Source: Candidatus Flexifilum affinis
GTDB taxonomy: Bacteria > Chloroflexota > Anaerolineae > Aggregatilineales > Phototrophicaceae
Assembly (NCBI GenBank): GCA_016713325.1
Contig: JADJPJ010000002.1
Location: forward strand, 372,001-436,000
Length of the DNA: 64,000 nucleotides
Reading direction: 5' to 3'
Part shown: positions 8,641 to 17,080 of the stretch, in pieces
Numbering within the stretch: position 1 is the first letter of the stretch
Layout of the letters: every line of letters begins with the position of its first letter
Notes under the pieces: model-generated
Told to the model about the DNA's origin: nothing
Seen by the model: only the letters and a program-made list of their open reading frames with translations
Databases searched by the model: none
Made by a program: the position numbers and the translations under genes

Positions 8641-8850
8641 CACATCTTCGGCTGATAGAAAACCGAGAGAGGACTGGCCGGATTTCGCAGGGCTGACTCT
8701 CGTCATGGCTACGCCCGCCGAAGACTGAAGCGCCTCGGCTACGGAACCGACAGGTCCACTGAAGGGACCGAAAAACAAGGACGCAGCCAAAGCTCCTTTA
8801 GTGAGCTTGTCTTTGCCTAGCCGACGGGTTTCCATCAGCACCCTCGGCTG
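8641..8850. other. Gene-free region rich in perfect stems, possible structured RNA
   Basis: The 529-base gap 8562-9090 contains no convincing gene. Within it five perfect or near-perfect stems are packed together: 8645-8652 with 8717-8724 (8 bp) enclosing 8664-8669 with 8697-8702 (6 bp); 8753-8757 with 8765-8769; 8790-8795 with 8803-8808; and 8820-8829 with 8840-8848 (9 bp, one bulge). The last three have 7-10-base loops. The pattern suggests a structured RNA or leader on either strand, but it matches no riboswitch, tmRNA or RNase P consensus I know. A 95-codon minus-strand frame crosses it without family resemblance. Confidence 0.35.
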
Positions 8851-9090
8851 GGCAGCACGAACTATCCGGACCGGCACATTCATTTTGGTTGTTTGTGATT
8901 AGGGGCGCACACGGGCGCGCCCAAAAAACACGCCGAATCCTGACTCTGCAGACACGCTCTCACAACTGCCCATCTGAATCGAACGGATCCGGCTCGATGT
9001 GCGCATAGTGATCGTGTCCAGCAGGCGATTCGCGATCCCTGCGGCCTGGCGTTATATTGTTAGAACATGCGTCTCAAACGGAGGGGTTCC

Positions 9091-10302
9091 ATGGTCCGAT
9101 CGATTGAGCTTGTGACAGACATTCCGGCTTCGCCGAAGGCAGTGTATGAGGCCTTCACCAGTCCCATCAAGACGCGCTCCTGGTTATGCGACTACACCTA
9201 CCTCAGTCGCTATCAGGGCAACCGATTCCTGTTCGCCTGGAATAACGGCTTTGCCGCCACTGGCCAGTACAAGACGCTGGAATCGCCGGGGCGTGTGGCG
9301 CTGACCTGGACGGGCGAGGGCGATCCGGGCGTGTCGACCGTCGAGGTGAGCATCACCGAGCAGGGCGAGGGCAGTCGTATCGACCTGCGCCACACCGGGC
9401 TTGGCGAGGGGGAGGGCTGGGATCGGGTCTACGAGACGATGAGCCGCGGCTGGCGCGACAGCCTGGAGCATCTGGCGTATTTCCTGAGCACCGGCCTGGA
9501 CGCGCGCGTCATGCGACGCCCGATGATTGGCGTTGGCATCGGCTTTATGGAGGAGGGCACGGCGGAAAGCCTGGGCTTCCCAACGCGCGAGGGCATTCTG
9601 CTCAGCGGCACGGTTGAAGGCATGGGGGCGCACGACGCCGGCCTGCGTGGCAACGACCTGCTGGTCAGCATGGATGGGCATCCCCTCAAGGAATATGGCG
9701 ATCTGGCGACGGCGATGGCCGGCAAAGCTGGCGGTGACGTGGTCGAGGTGGGCTACTACCGCGGACCGGAGTTCCAGACGGTCTCGATGCGGCTGACGGA
9801 ACGGCCGAAGCCAGCGGTTCAGGAGTCGGTGGCGGCGCTTGCGAACCTTCTGCGGAGCGGGCATGTCGACCTTTGCGCGGAGCTGGATACGCTGCTGCAG
9901 GGGGCCAGCGAGGACGACGCGGCACGCCGCCCGGCGCCAGAGAGCTGGAGCGTGAACGAGAATCTGGCCCACCTGATCTTCACCGAACGCTTCAACCAGA
10001 TGAATGTCTTCGGCTTGATGGGCGGCGACGATCACTATGCCTGGCCGGACAACAACGCGGCCCAACTGAGCCCGATTCTCGCCCTGTATCCGAACCGGAC
10101 GGCGCTGGTGGACGGGTTCAAGCGCGAGATGGCGGCTTCAGCAGCGCAGATCGCGGCACTGCCAGCGACGCTGATGGAGGACGTTCCGTTATATTTGACG
10201 CTCAACCAGATCTGGTCGGGCATGGCGGATCATGCGCGCGAGCACTTCCAACAGATGCGCGAGGCGCTGACCGTCGTCAAAGGCGTGACCACCGCTCCCT
10301 GA
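9091..10302 (+). CDS. SRPBCC-PDZ-DinB three-domain fusion protein
   Basis: The ATG at 9091 has GGAGG at 9080-9084 with ideal spacing; an upstream ATG at 9067 does not. The 403-residue soluble protein has three parts. Residues about 1-140 are an AHSA1-like SRPBCC domain (DIPASPKAVYEAFTSP near the start, then FAWNNGF and GRVALTWTGEG), a hydrophobic ligand-binding fold. Residues about 150-245 look like a PDZ domain (GILLSGTVEGMGAHDAGLRG, GNDLLVSMDGHPL). Residues about 250-400 resemble a DinB four-helix bundle (ESWSVNENLAHLI, DHAREHFQQM) with scattered His that could bind metal. The combination is unusual; the role is unknown. Confidence 0.72.
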   Translation: MVRSIELVTDIPASPKAVYEAFTSPIKTRSWLCDYTYLSRYQGNRFLFAWNNGFAATGQYKTLESPGRVALTWTGEGDPGVSTVEVSITEQGEGSRIDLRHTGLGEGEGWDRVYETMSRGWRDSLEHLAYFLSTGLDARVMRRPMIGVGIGFMEEGTAESLGFPTREGILLSGTVEGMGAHDAGLRGNDLLVSMDGHPLKEYGDLATAMAGKAGGDVVEVGYYRGPEFQTVSMRLTERPKPAVQESVAALANLLRSGHVDLCAELDTLLQGASEDDAARRPAPESWSVNENLAHLIFTERFNQMNVFGLMGGDDHYAWPDNNAAQLSPILALYPNRTALVDGFKREMAASAAQIAALPATLMEDVPLYLTLNQIWSGMADHAREHFQQMREALTVVKGVTTAP

Positions 10303-10368
10303 TCGTGCTTTTCATGATGTAAGGATGGCGCAGATCGCTATACACTAGTCATACATTGAAGCACGGGG

Positions 10369-10384
10369 CCGGACGTCTGTCCGG
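10369..10384. repeat. Hairpin in the leader of the creatininase-family gene
   Basis: CCGGAC-GTCT-GTCCGG is a perfect 6-bp stem with a 4-base loop, 28 bases before the downstream start codon. It may be a leader hairpin; there is no T tract. Confidence 0.35.
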
Positions 10385-10411
10385 TCTGGACAGCAAAGGG
10401 AGTGTACGACG

Positions 10412-11104
10412 ATGCGGCTGCAAGATCTCAACTGGATGGACGTGGAGCGTTATCTGGAGAATGACGATCGCATTCTCCTCATCACCGGCGCCACCGAGCA
10501 GCACGCGTATCTCAGCCTGATGACCGACATCCTTATCCCGTCGCGCATTGCCCTGGCGGCGGTGGAGCATGAACCGGTGCTGGTCGCCCCGGCACTGCAC
10601 TTCGGCATCAGCGAGGAGTTTGCCGACTTCCCCGGCACGATCACACTCAGCAAGACGACCTTCGACGCGGTGCTGAGCGAAATCGTCGAAAGCCTGATGT
10701 ACCAGGGCTTCCGGCGCTTCTTCGTCCTCAACGGGCACGGCGGCAACCAGATGCCCGCCCATTTACAGGACTTGCAGCTTGACCGCGAGATTCGCATCGT
10801 GTGGTACGACTGGTGGCGCAGCGGCATCGTCGCTGACTTTGCGGCACAGCACCACCTGGAAGTGGATCACGCCAACTGGGGCGAGAACTTCCCCTTCAAC
10901 CGCGTGTCAGAGTCGCCCAAAGGGACCAAGCAGCCGGTCAACCTGGCGTTGATTGACGGCGGCGCTTACCCACGCGATGTGCTGGGGGATGGCAATTTCG
11001 GCGGTCCGTATCAGGTGGATGACAGTCTGATGATGGCGTTGTTCGAGCTGGTGGTGGCGGACGTCGTGGCCAGGCTGCGCGAGCTGGATGCCGCGGACGC
11101 GTAA
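10412..11104 (+). CDS. Creatininase family protein
   Basis: A 230-residue member of the creatininase/MftE-like amidohydrolase fold, which is metal-dependent and hydrolyses cyclic or linear amides. Visible family motifs are GATEQHAYLSLMTDILI (with the metal-ligand pattern E-H-x-D), FGISEEFADFPGTITL, the signature LNGHGGNQ and DHANWGENF near residue 155. Family members act on creatinine, formamidopyrimidines or mycofactocin-type peptides; the context does not choose between them. A GGGAG precedes the ATG by about 11 bases. A strong terminator follows, so it is probably monocistronic. Confidence 0.83.
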   Translation: MRLQDLNWMDVERYLENDDRILLITGATEQHAYLSLMTDILIPSRIALAAVEHEPVLVAPALHFGISEEFADFPGTITLSKTTFDAVLSEIVESLMYQGFRRFFVLNGHGGNQMPAHLQDLQLDREIRIVWYDWWRSGIVADFAAQHHLEVDHANWGENFPFNRVSESPKGTKQPVNLALIDGGAYPRDVLGDGNFGGPYQVDDSLMMALFELVVADVVARLRELDAADA

Positions 11105-11151
11105 CTCAAGCGGCGCGCCACAACGAGACGGCGCAAATTGAGGAATAAGAG

Positions 11152-11188
11152 CAGAGGCGCTTCGCGTGACGCGGAGCGCCTCTGTTTT
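11152..11188 (+). terminator. Rho-independent terminator after the creatininase-family gene
   Basis: CAGAGGCGCT (11152-11161) and AGCGCCTCTG (11175-11184) form a perfect 10-bp stem, extended by CGCG pairing inside, followed by TTTT. It lies 48 bases after the stop. It could also slow transcripts from the convergent FHA gene. Confidence 0.85.
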
Positions 11189-11224
11189 CTGATGGCATAC
11201 TGCACGATGAACGGTGTTGTCCGG

Positions 11225-12172
11225 TCAGGCGCTCGGCGTGTGTTCGAAATAGACTCGCAGCACCATACGGCCCAGACGCAGTTCGTCGCCATTGCGCAGC
11301 ACCCGGACCTCCCGCGGATAGAGCTTTTGCCCGTTGACGTGGGTGCCGTTGGCGCTCTTCATATCCGAGATGCTCAGGATGTTGTTGCGCTTGTTATGCT
11401 GGAGCGCGACATGGAGCCGCGACACGCCGAGGTCGCTGGCATTGTGGGCCGCCAGATCGATGTCCGGCTGGACGGTGCCGCCGTCGCTGCGCCCAATGAC
11501 CACCTCATGCCGGTGTTCCTGCGGCCGAATTTTGAAGCGCGGCGCGTCCTTCATGCCGCTGACCGCCAGGATGAGGGTCGACTCGTCGCCAAAGTAGTCG
11601 GCCGAGGGAAGCAGTCCGGTATCGTCGAAGCGCACGGTATCGAAGGCGGCGGCTTTGTCTTTGGCCAGGAATTCGCCGCAGGAGAAACAGAACACATCGG
11701 TGGATTTGTTGGGCTTGCGGCAGTGCGGGCATCGCACCATGTCCTCGGCAAGCGGCGCGGGCATGGCCGGCATGGGTGTGGTCTTGCCCTGCATGGCCGC
11801 GGCCTCAGTGGTCTGCGATTTTCGGACGGACGCGGACTCCAGCCGATTGCGCAGCGAATCTCGCTGCGGAGGTGAACTCGACGGTGGCGTCGATGATGGC
11901 GGTACCGAGGGCGGTGGCACTGATGGTGGCGGTGTGGAGGGAGGCGCTCCCGAATACGGGGGCGCAGAATATGATGGCGCGGAAGAGAGCGGCTCCGGTT
12001 TTGCTCCGCCTCGTTGTGATTCCCAGGACCGCACGCGGCGTACCAGTTCGGCCCTGTCGCCGGGTTCAAGGAGTTCAATGCGAAGTCGGAGCGCCTCCAG
12101 GGACGATTTCGCGTCGCGTCCGCCCTGTCGAAGCTCTACATATTGCTGAAATGTATCATCGGCAAAGGACAT
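11225..12172 (-). CDS. FHA domain protein with zinc ribbon
   Basis: A 315-residue cytoplasmic protein. Residues 1-55 are helical. A Ser/Pro-rich linker with repeated PPSVPPSS-like units follows (about 65-105). A zinc ribbon (CPHC...CFSC, about 158-176) comes next. The C-terminal FHA domain (about 215-310) has the expected GRS, SRLH and SANGTHVNG signatures, which read phosphothreonine. It should link phosphorylation to a partner. The degenerate kinase at the left of the window and the adjacent VWA protein (124 bases upstream, same strand) are possible but unproven partners. Confidence 0.85.
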   Translation of the reverse strand: MSFADDTFQQYVELRQGGRDAKSSLEALRLRIELLEPGDRAELVRRVRSWESQRGGAKPEPLSSAPSYSAPPYSGAPPSTPPPSVPPPSVPPSSTPPSSSPPQRDSLRNRLESASVRKSQTTEAAAMQGKTTPMPAMPAPLAEDMVRCPHCRKPNKSTDVFCFSCGEFLAKDKAAAFDTVRFDDTGLLPSADYFGDESTLILAVSGMKDAPRFKIRPQEHRHEVVIGRSDGGTVQPDIDLAAHNASDLGVSRLHVALQHNKRNNILSISDMKSANGTHVNGQKLYPREVRVLRNGDELRLGRMVLRVYFEHTPSA

Positions 12173-12296
12173 GGCTCACCGATCGGGTCCTCAGAGGAAG
12201 TTTTGTCTACACCATCATTATAACCACAACGCTCGTTGGCAATGATAGACGTTCGGTGAGACCAGTACTACAGAACCCCCTGACGGCGCCTGAAGG

Positions 12297-13247
12297 TCAG
12301 AAGTTGATCTCCAGCAGGGTGTAGCCGCGAGTATTGATGGACGCCAGGCGAGCGCGAATGAGCGGTAAGTAGCCATCGTTGCCGGGCGCGAACGTCGCGC
12401 CGGGCGGGAGCTCGACGCGCAAAGCGTAGGTCCCCGGGGCGACGTAGAACCGGTAGCTGCCGTTTTCGTCGGTCACGGTCGTGGCCAGCGGCTCGTCGTC
12501 CGGGTTGAGCAGGGTGACGGTGACGCCCTGGTAGGGCAGGATGATCGGGTAGCCACGTTCATCGCGGGTGCGGCCACTGACGGTTCCGCCGACGACGGCG
12601 GGCGCACTGCACAGGCTGAAGGCCAGAGGGCCGACGCTCTCCGGCAGGCGATCGATGCGGGGCTGGAAGACGGTGAACTGCTCACCGCCGTAATAGAAGG
12701 AAGGCGTGGCCAGGCCGAAGAGTTCGCGCCGGTTGACGCCCCCGCCGGCGCCGACAGTGATGATGGCGATCTGTTCGGCGCGCAACAGCTCCCCGCGGCG
12801 GTAGGCATCGGTGGCGCTGATGCCGTCGGTGATCAGGACCAGAGCGCGGGTGACGTAGGGCCGGGACTCGGCCAGCAGCGCCTGACCAGCTTCCAGGGCG
12901 ACGCGGAAATCGGCCGCGCCGCCGGTGACGCTCAGCCCGCCAATGGCGCCGGCGACCGCGCCGCCATCGCCGCTCAGGCCGAGGCGCGCCTGTGCCGTCT
13001 GGTCGAAACCAATGACGCCGAGCCGGACGCCGCCCATCGGCAGCGCGCCGACCGTCGCAGCGGCGAAAGCCTTCAGGCGGTCGAAGTCTTCGGGTGCGGC
13101 GCTGCCGCCGGTGTCGATGAGCAGGACGGCGTCGATCACGCATCCGCCGGACGCCTGTGCCAGAGCCGTCTGCGGCGCGGAAGCGGCGAAAACACCCATG
13201 GCGACAAGACCGATGTAAAGGAGGGCACTCCAACGCAGCACGCGCAT
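12297..13247 (-). CDS. Secreted VWA-domain protein with C-terminal beta domain
   Basis: The ATG at 13247 has GAGGT with good spacing. A signal peptide runs to about residue 31 (TALAQA). Residues about 38-200 form a von Willebrand A domain. The MIDAS motif is DTGGSA instead of DxSxS, with a downstream LITDG, so metal binding may be weakened. Residues about 220-316 look like a carboxypeptidase-regulatory/SdrB-type beta domain (VSGRTRDERGYPI, TVTDENGSYRFYVAPGTYALRV). Such proteins mediate extracellular adhesion or assembly. It lies upstream of the FHA gene on the same strand. Confidence 0.8.
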   Translation of the reverse strand: MRVLRWSALLYIGLVAMGVFAASAPQTALAQASGGCVIDAVLLIDTGGSAAPEDFDRLKAFAAATVGALPMGGVRLGVIGFDQTAQARLGLSGDGGAVAGAIGGLSVTGGAADFRVALEAGQALLAESRPYVTRALVLITDGISATDAYRRGELLRAEQIAIITVGAGGGVNRRELFGLATPSFYYGGEQFTVFQPRIDRLPESVGPLAFSLCSAPAVVGGTVSGRTRDERGYPIILPYQGVTVTLLNPDDEPLATTVTDENGSYRFYVAPGTYALRVELPPGATFAPGNDGYLPLIRARLASINTRGYTLLEINF

Positions 13248-13398
13248 CGCTTCACCTCACCCAGAGCACAACGCAGGAATGAAGGACTGCCGCGAACGAT
13301 CGCTGCTGGCGATGGGGCAGCCCACCTCAAGCATAACGCCAAACACCTTGTTCTATGGGGCGGTTTGCCTACGGTCGGCCGATTGCGCCGCTCGATGC

Positions 13399-13404
13399 TA
13401 TCAT
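13399..13404 (+). promoter_or_regulatory. -10-like element immediately before the deacetylase start
   Basis: TATCAT lies 7 bases before the ATG at 13412. At this distance transcription would start at or next to the start codon, implying a leaderless mRNA. The same spacing recurs before priA and the gene at 57658. Confidence 0.4.
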
Positions 13405-13411
13405 TGGGGGC

Positions 13412-14311
13412 ATGCGCGCCTACTACTCCGATACGTTCGTCCTGCCCCTGCCACCGGAACACCGCTTCCCGATGGCCAAGTACCGCCTGCTGCGCGAATG
13501 CGTGCTGGCGGAAGGCATTATCCGCCCAGAATGCCTGTTTCTCCCCGAGGCGGCGACCGACGAGCAGATCCTGCGCGCTCATGATGCCGACTACCTGTAC
13601 CGGGTGCAGAATGGTCTGCTGGAACCACTGGAGATCCGCCGCATCGGCTTCCCGTGGTCGCCGGAAATGGTCGAGCGGTCGCGGCGTTCCTCCGGGGCGA
13701 CCATCGCCGCCTGCCGCGCCGCGCTGGAAGATGGGGTCGCCGCCAACCTGGCCGGAGGGACGCATCACGCCTTTCGAGATGCCGGCGCGGGGTACTGCGT
13801 CTTCAACGATAGTGCGATTGCTGCCCGGGCCATGCAGGCGGAAGGCCGGGCGCGGCGGATCGTGATCCTGGACTGCGACGTGCACCAGGGCGATGGCACG
13901 GCGTCAATCCTACGCGGCGATTCGTCGATCTTCACGTTCTCCGTGCACGGCGCGCGCAACTTCCCGTTCCACAAGGAAGTGAGCGATCTGGATGTCGAAC
14001 TGCCGGATGGAACGACCGACGACGACTACCTGATGGCTGTCGAAGAGGGCGCGCGTCGGGCGATCGCCGTGGCGGGCGCGGACCTGGCGCTGTATCTGGC
14101 CGGCGCCGATCCCTTCGAGCGCGACCGGTTCGGTCGGATGAAAGTCAGCATGGCCGGGCTGGCCGAGCGCGACCGCATCGTCTTCGGCCTGTGCCGGGAG
14201 GCCGGGCTGCCGGTCGCCGTCTCGATGGCCGGTGGGTACGCTCCCGACGTGGACGACATTGTCGCCATTCACACGCAGACCGTGCGTATCGCGGCCGCCC
14301 ATTGTCCGTAG
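13412..14311 (+). CDS. Histone deacetylase-fold (AcuC/HDAC family) protein
   Basis: Homologues start at the equivalent of MRAYYSDTFVLPLP, so the ATG at 13412 is preferred over one at 13355. The 299-residue zinc amidohydrolase keeps the HDAC landmarks: the His pair in GGTHHAF (118-119), the zinc ligands in DCDVHQGDGTA (Asp156, His158), SVHG, a third ligand in LAGADPFERDRFG (Asp233) and a terminal SMAGGYAPD. Bacterial members deacetylate proteins, polyamines or small amides such as acetoin-pathway and acetylpolyamine substrates. No neighbour indicates the substrate. Confidence 0.87.
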   Translation: MRAYYSDTFVLPLPPEHRFPMAKYRLLRECVLAEGIIRPECLFLPEAATDEQILRAHDADYLYRVQNGLLEPLEIRRIGFPWSPEMVERSRRSSGATIAACRAALEDGVAANLAGGTHHAFRDAGAGYCVFNDSAIAARAMQAEGRARRIVILDCDVHQGDGTASILRGDSSIFTFSVHGARNFPFHKEVSDLDVELPDGTTDDDYLMAVEEGARRAIAVAGADLALYLAGADPFERDRFGRMKVSMAGLAERDRIVFGLCREAGLPVAVSMAGGYAPDVDDIVAIHTQTVRIAAAHCP

Positions 14312-14337
14312 GGAAGATGGCTGCCGGTCCGTGATAG

Positions 14338-14403
14338 GATGGGGCCATCACACTGTGACGGAGACATCCAGGTGCAACGGAGCCATCACACGACGATGGG
14401 GCC
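14338..14403 (+). repeat. Short direct repeats before the penicillin-binding protein gene
   Basis: GATGGGGCCAT occurs twice (near 14338 and 14393), and the sequence GCCATCACAC occurs at both ends of the interval. The second copy overlaps the start codon at 14404. It may be slippage or a duplicated control site; nothing known was recognised. Confidence 0.4.
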
Positions 14404-16938
14404 ATGTTCAACCGACTGATCACCCGTTTTCGCCAGCTTTCGCGTTTGAAGCGTCTTCTCCTGCTGTTCGGCATTGCCGCCATCGCCGGTGTTGCCTTCC
14501 TCTACGCCTGGCTGTTCGTCGATTTGCCGGCCATCGACCGGATTCATGCGGGCATGGCGCTGCCTTCCACGCGTATCACCGACCGCAATGGTCGCCTTCT
14601 GTACGAGATCATCGCCGATGCCGAGAATGGCGGCCTGAACACGGCTATTCCGCTTGACTCGGTGCCGCAGCACTGCATCAATGCGGTGATCGCCACCGAA
14701 GACGCCAATTACTACAATCATCCGGGGGTCGACATCGTCGGCGTCGTGCGCGCCGTGTGGATCAACCTGCGCGGCGGCGAAGTGCTAGCCGGTGGCAGCA
14801 CGATCACGCAGCAGGTGGCGCGCACGCTGCTGCTCGACCCCGAACAGCGGGCGGAGCGTTCGCTGCGGCGTAAGCTGCGCGAGGCGATCCTGGCGGTGCA
14901 GCTCCAGAACGCCTATAGCAAAGACGAAGTGCTGGCGCTGTATTTCAACCAGTCGTACTTCGGCAATCTGGCCTATGGCATCGAGGCGGCGGCCGGGGCG
15001 TATTTCGGCAAGAACGCGCCGGAGTTGTCCCTGGCCGAGTGCGCCCTGCTGGCCGGGCTGGTGCAGCTTCCGGCCCTGTACGATCCTCTGACCGACCTGG
15101 AAGCCGGTATGGCGCGGCAGAAGGTCGTTCTGGGGCTGATGGTCCAGGCCGGTTATTTAACAGCCGAAGCGGCCGAGGCGGCCGAGCAGGAGCCGCTGCG
15201 GTTCGCCGCCGCGCCGTTCCCGATCGAAGCGCCGCATGCCGTGATGGCGGTGATCAAGCAGCTTGAACGGGAGTTCCCCGAACAGCTCATGCGCGACGGG
15301 CTGGAGGTGACGACCACCATTGACCTCGACTGGACGCGGCAGGCGCAGGCCATTGTCGGGCGGCAGCTCGACGCGCTGAACCACCCCTCCAGCGCCGCCA
15401 AAGCCCCGGCCAATGCCAACAACGCCGCCCTGGTCGCGCTCGATCCATTTACCGGGCAGGTGCTGACACTGCTGGGCAGCCCGGACTATTTCGACGAAAG
15501 TATCGACGGAGCCGTCAACGCGGCGCTGGCGCTGCGCCAGCCGGGCAGTGCGCTTAAGCCGTTCACCTATGCCGCGGCGATGGACCCGGCGCGCCCACAG
15601 CCGTACACGGCGGCGACGATGTTGATGGACATCGAGACGCCGTTCGTCACCCGGCAGTTGGAGAGCTACACACCGGCGAATTATGCCCAGGTCGAAAATG
15701 GCCCGGTGCTGGTGCGGGAAGCGCTGGCCTCTTCGTTCAACATCCCGGCGGTGCTGACGCTGAACGCTATCGGCATCAGCAGCCTGATCGAGCTTGGCGT
15801 CGATGCCGGGCTGTCGACGCTGGGCGGCAACAGCGCGCTCGATCTGTCGGTCACCCTGGGCGGTGGCGAAGTCCGCCTGCTCGATCTGACGTCGGCCTAC
15901 AGCATCTTCCCCAACGGCGGCTGTCGGGTCGAGCCGTCGCTGATTCTGCGGGTGACCGACGCCAGCGGGGCGGTGCTGAAGCAGTGGACCCCGCCGGTAG
16001 GCTGCGGCCAACCGGGCAGCACGCAGGTGATCGATCCGCGCGTCGCCTGGCTGATCGGCGACATTCTCAGCGATGACACGGCGCGGGTGCGGTCGTTCGG
16101 GCGCTACAGCGCGCTGACCATCGGCCGGCCGGCAGCGGCCAAAACCGGCACGACCACCGATTTTCGCGACAACTGGGTGGTGGGCTACACGCCGAATTTG
16201 GTGGTCGGGGTGTGGGTGGGCAATGCCGATAACTCGCCGATGGTCGACGTGACCGGGGTCAGCGGGGCGGCGCCGATCTGGAATGCGTTCATGCGCGAGG
16301 CGCTGATCGGCCAGCCGGAGCTGGAGTTCGCCCGGCCGTCCGGCCTCACGCAGCGCGAGGTCTGCGCGCTGAGCGGCCGGTTGGCGACGCCTCAGTGCCC
16401 CCGCCGCCGGCTGGAATGGTTCATCGAGGGGACCGAGCCGTCGGAGTACGACGACTTTTACCAGGTTTTCCAGATCGACCCGGCGACCGGACTGCTGGCG
16501 GACGACACCACGCCGGAGGCGCAGCGGGTCGGGCAGGTGTTCGTGGTGCTGCCGCAGGAAGCGCGCGACTGGGGTATTCGCAACGGGTTGATGCCGCCGC
16601 CGCAGGGCGCGCCGGTGTCGCCGACCGACCGCAGGGACGACGTGCGTCTGCTGGAACCGGACCCCTATACCATCTTCGAGATCTCGCCGCTGCTGCCGGT
16701 GAGCGCCCAGCGCATCCGGCTGACGGTCGGCGCTCCGCCCGGTACGCAGGCGATTGCGTATCTGCTGGATGACGAAATGGTGGCGGAGGTCGACGCCGCG
16801 CCGTGGAATCACTGGTGGACGCTGGAAGTGGGCGATCACACGCTGGTGGCACGAGCGACCCTGGCCGACGGCAACACGCAGGACAGTGAGCCGGTGACGT
16901 TCCGGGTGGTCGAGGATGATCCGAACCGGCCGGGGTAG
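14404..16938 (+). CDS. pbpC: Bifunctional penicillin-binding protein, PBP1C-like
   Basis: An 844-residue peptidoglycan synthase with a short cytoplasmic tail and one membrane helix (about 17-40). The GT51 glycosyltransferase domain has catalytic EDANYYNHPG (Glu99), GGSTITQQVAR and RKLREAILAVQLQ. The transpeptidase domain has SxxK in PGSALKPF (Ser382/Lys385), SFN (about 445) and KTGT (580). The later motifs REVCALSGRLATPQCP and EWFIEGTEP, with a terminal beta domain (about 750-840, BiPBP_C-like), place it with PBP1C rather than PBP1A. It polymerises and cross-links lipid II at the outer face of the membrane. Confidence 0.9.
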   Translation: MFNRLITRFRQLSRLKRLLLLFGIAAIAGVAFLYAWLFVDLPAIDRIHAGMALPSTRITDRNGRLLYEIIADAENGGLNTAIPLDSVPQHCINAVIATEDANYYNHPGVDIVGVVRAVWINLRGGEVLAGGSTITQQVARTLLLDPEQRAERSLRRKLREAILAVQLQNAYSKDEVLALYFNQSYFGNLAYGIEAAAGAYFGKNAPELSLAECALLAGLVQLPALYDPLTDLEAGMARQKVVLGLMVQAGYLTAEAAEAAEQEPLRFAAAPFPIEAPHAVMAVIKQLEREFPEQLMRDGLEVTTTIDLDWTRQAQAIVGRQLDALNHPSSAAKAPANANNAALVALDPFTGQVLTLLGSPDYFDESIDGAVNAALALRQPGSALKPFTYAAAMDPARPQPYTAATMLMDIETPFVTRQLESYTPANYAQVENGPVLVREALASSFNIPAVLTLNAIGISSLIELGVDAGLSTLGGNSALDLSVTLGGGEVRLLDLTSAYSIFPNGGCRVEPSLILRVTDASGAVLKQWTPPVGCGQPGSTQVIDPRVAWLIGDILSDDTARVRSFGRYSALTIGRPAAAKTGTTTDFRDNWVVGYTPNLVVGVWVGNADNSPMVDVTGVSGAAPIWNAFMREALIGQPELEFARPSGLTQREVCALSGRLATPQCPRRRLEWFIEGTEPSEYDDFYQVFQIDPATGLLADDTTPEAQRVGQVFVVLPQEARDWGIRNGLMPPPQGAPVSPTDRRDDVRLLEPDPYTIFEISPLLPVSAQRIRLTVGAPPGTQAIAYLLDDEMVAEVDAAPWNHWWTLEVGDHTLVARATLADGNTQDSEPVTFRVVEDDPNRPG

Positions 16939-17004
16939 GCGCGTCTTTTCGCTCAACGCAGTCCGTACCACCTATCCTGTGCTTCATCTCCTCCACCAGG
17001 ATGC

Positions 17005-17010
17005 TATAAT
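17005..17010 (+). promoter_or_regulatory. -10 element of the TPR gene pair
   Basis: A perfect TATAAT lies 70 bases before the first TPR gene. The -35 is not clear (TTCATC-like sequence lies about 16-20 bases upstream). Confidence 0.45.
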
Positions 17011-17080
17011 ACGCGGTTGATCGCACGCCGCGCAGACGCCCAACCGGGCGTTTGTCGTCTAGCGCAGAGATAACGCACCT

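Noticed and set aside
8660..8705. Resemblance to the start of a SAM-I riboswitch (GAGAGG...GGACTGGCC)
   Set aside because: The GCAACC segment and the pseudoknot elements of the consensus are absent, and no methionine gene is adjacent.
8596..8883. 95-codon minus-strand frame with a hydrophobic middle
   Set aside because: No ribosome-binding site or family resemblance; the stretch is better described by its inverted repeats.
12182..12296. Terminator between the VWA and FHA genes
   Set aside because: Only a weak CTGAC/GTCAG pairing without a T tract is present.
15157..16971. A 604-codon minus-strand frame opposite the PBP gene
   Set aside because: Same antisense composition; the plus strand carries all transglycosylase and transpeptidase motifs.
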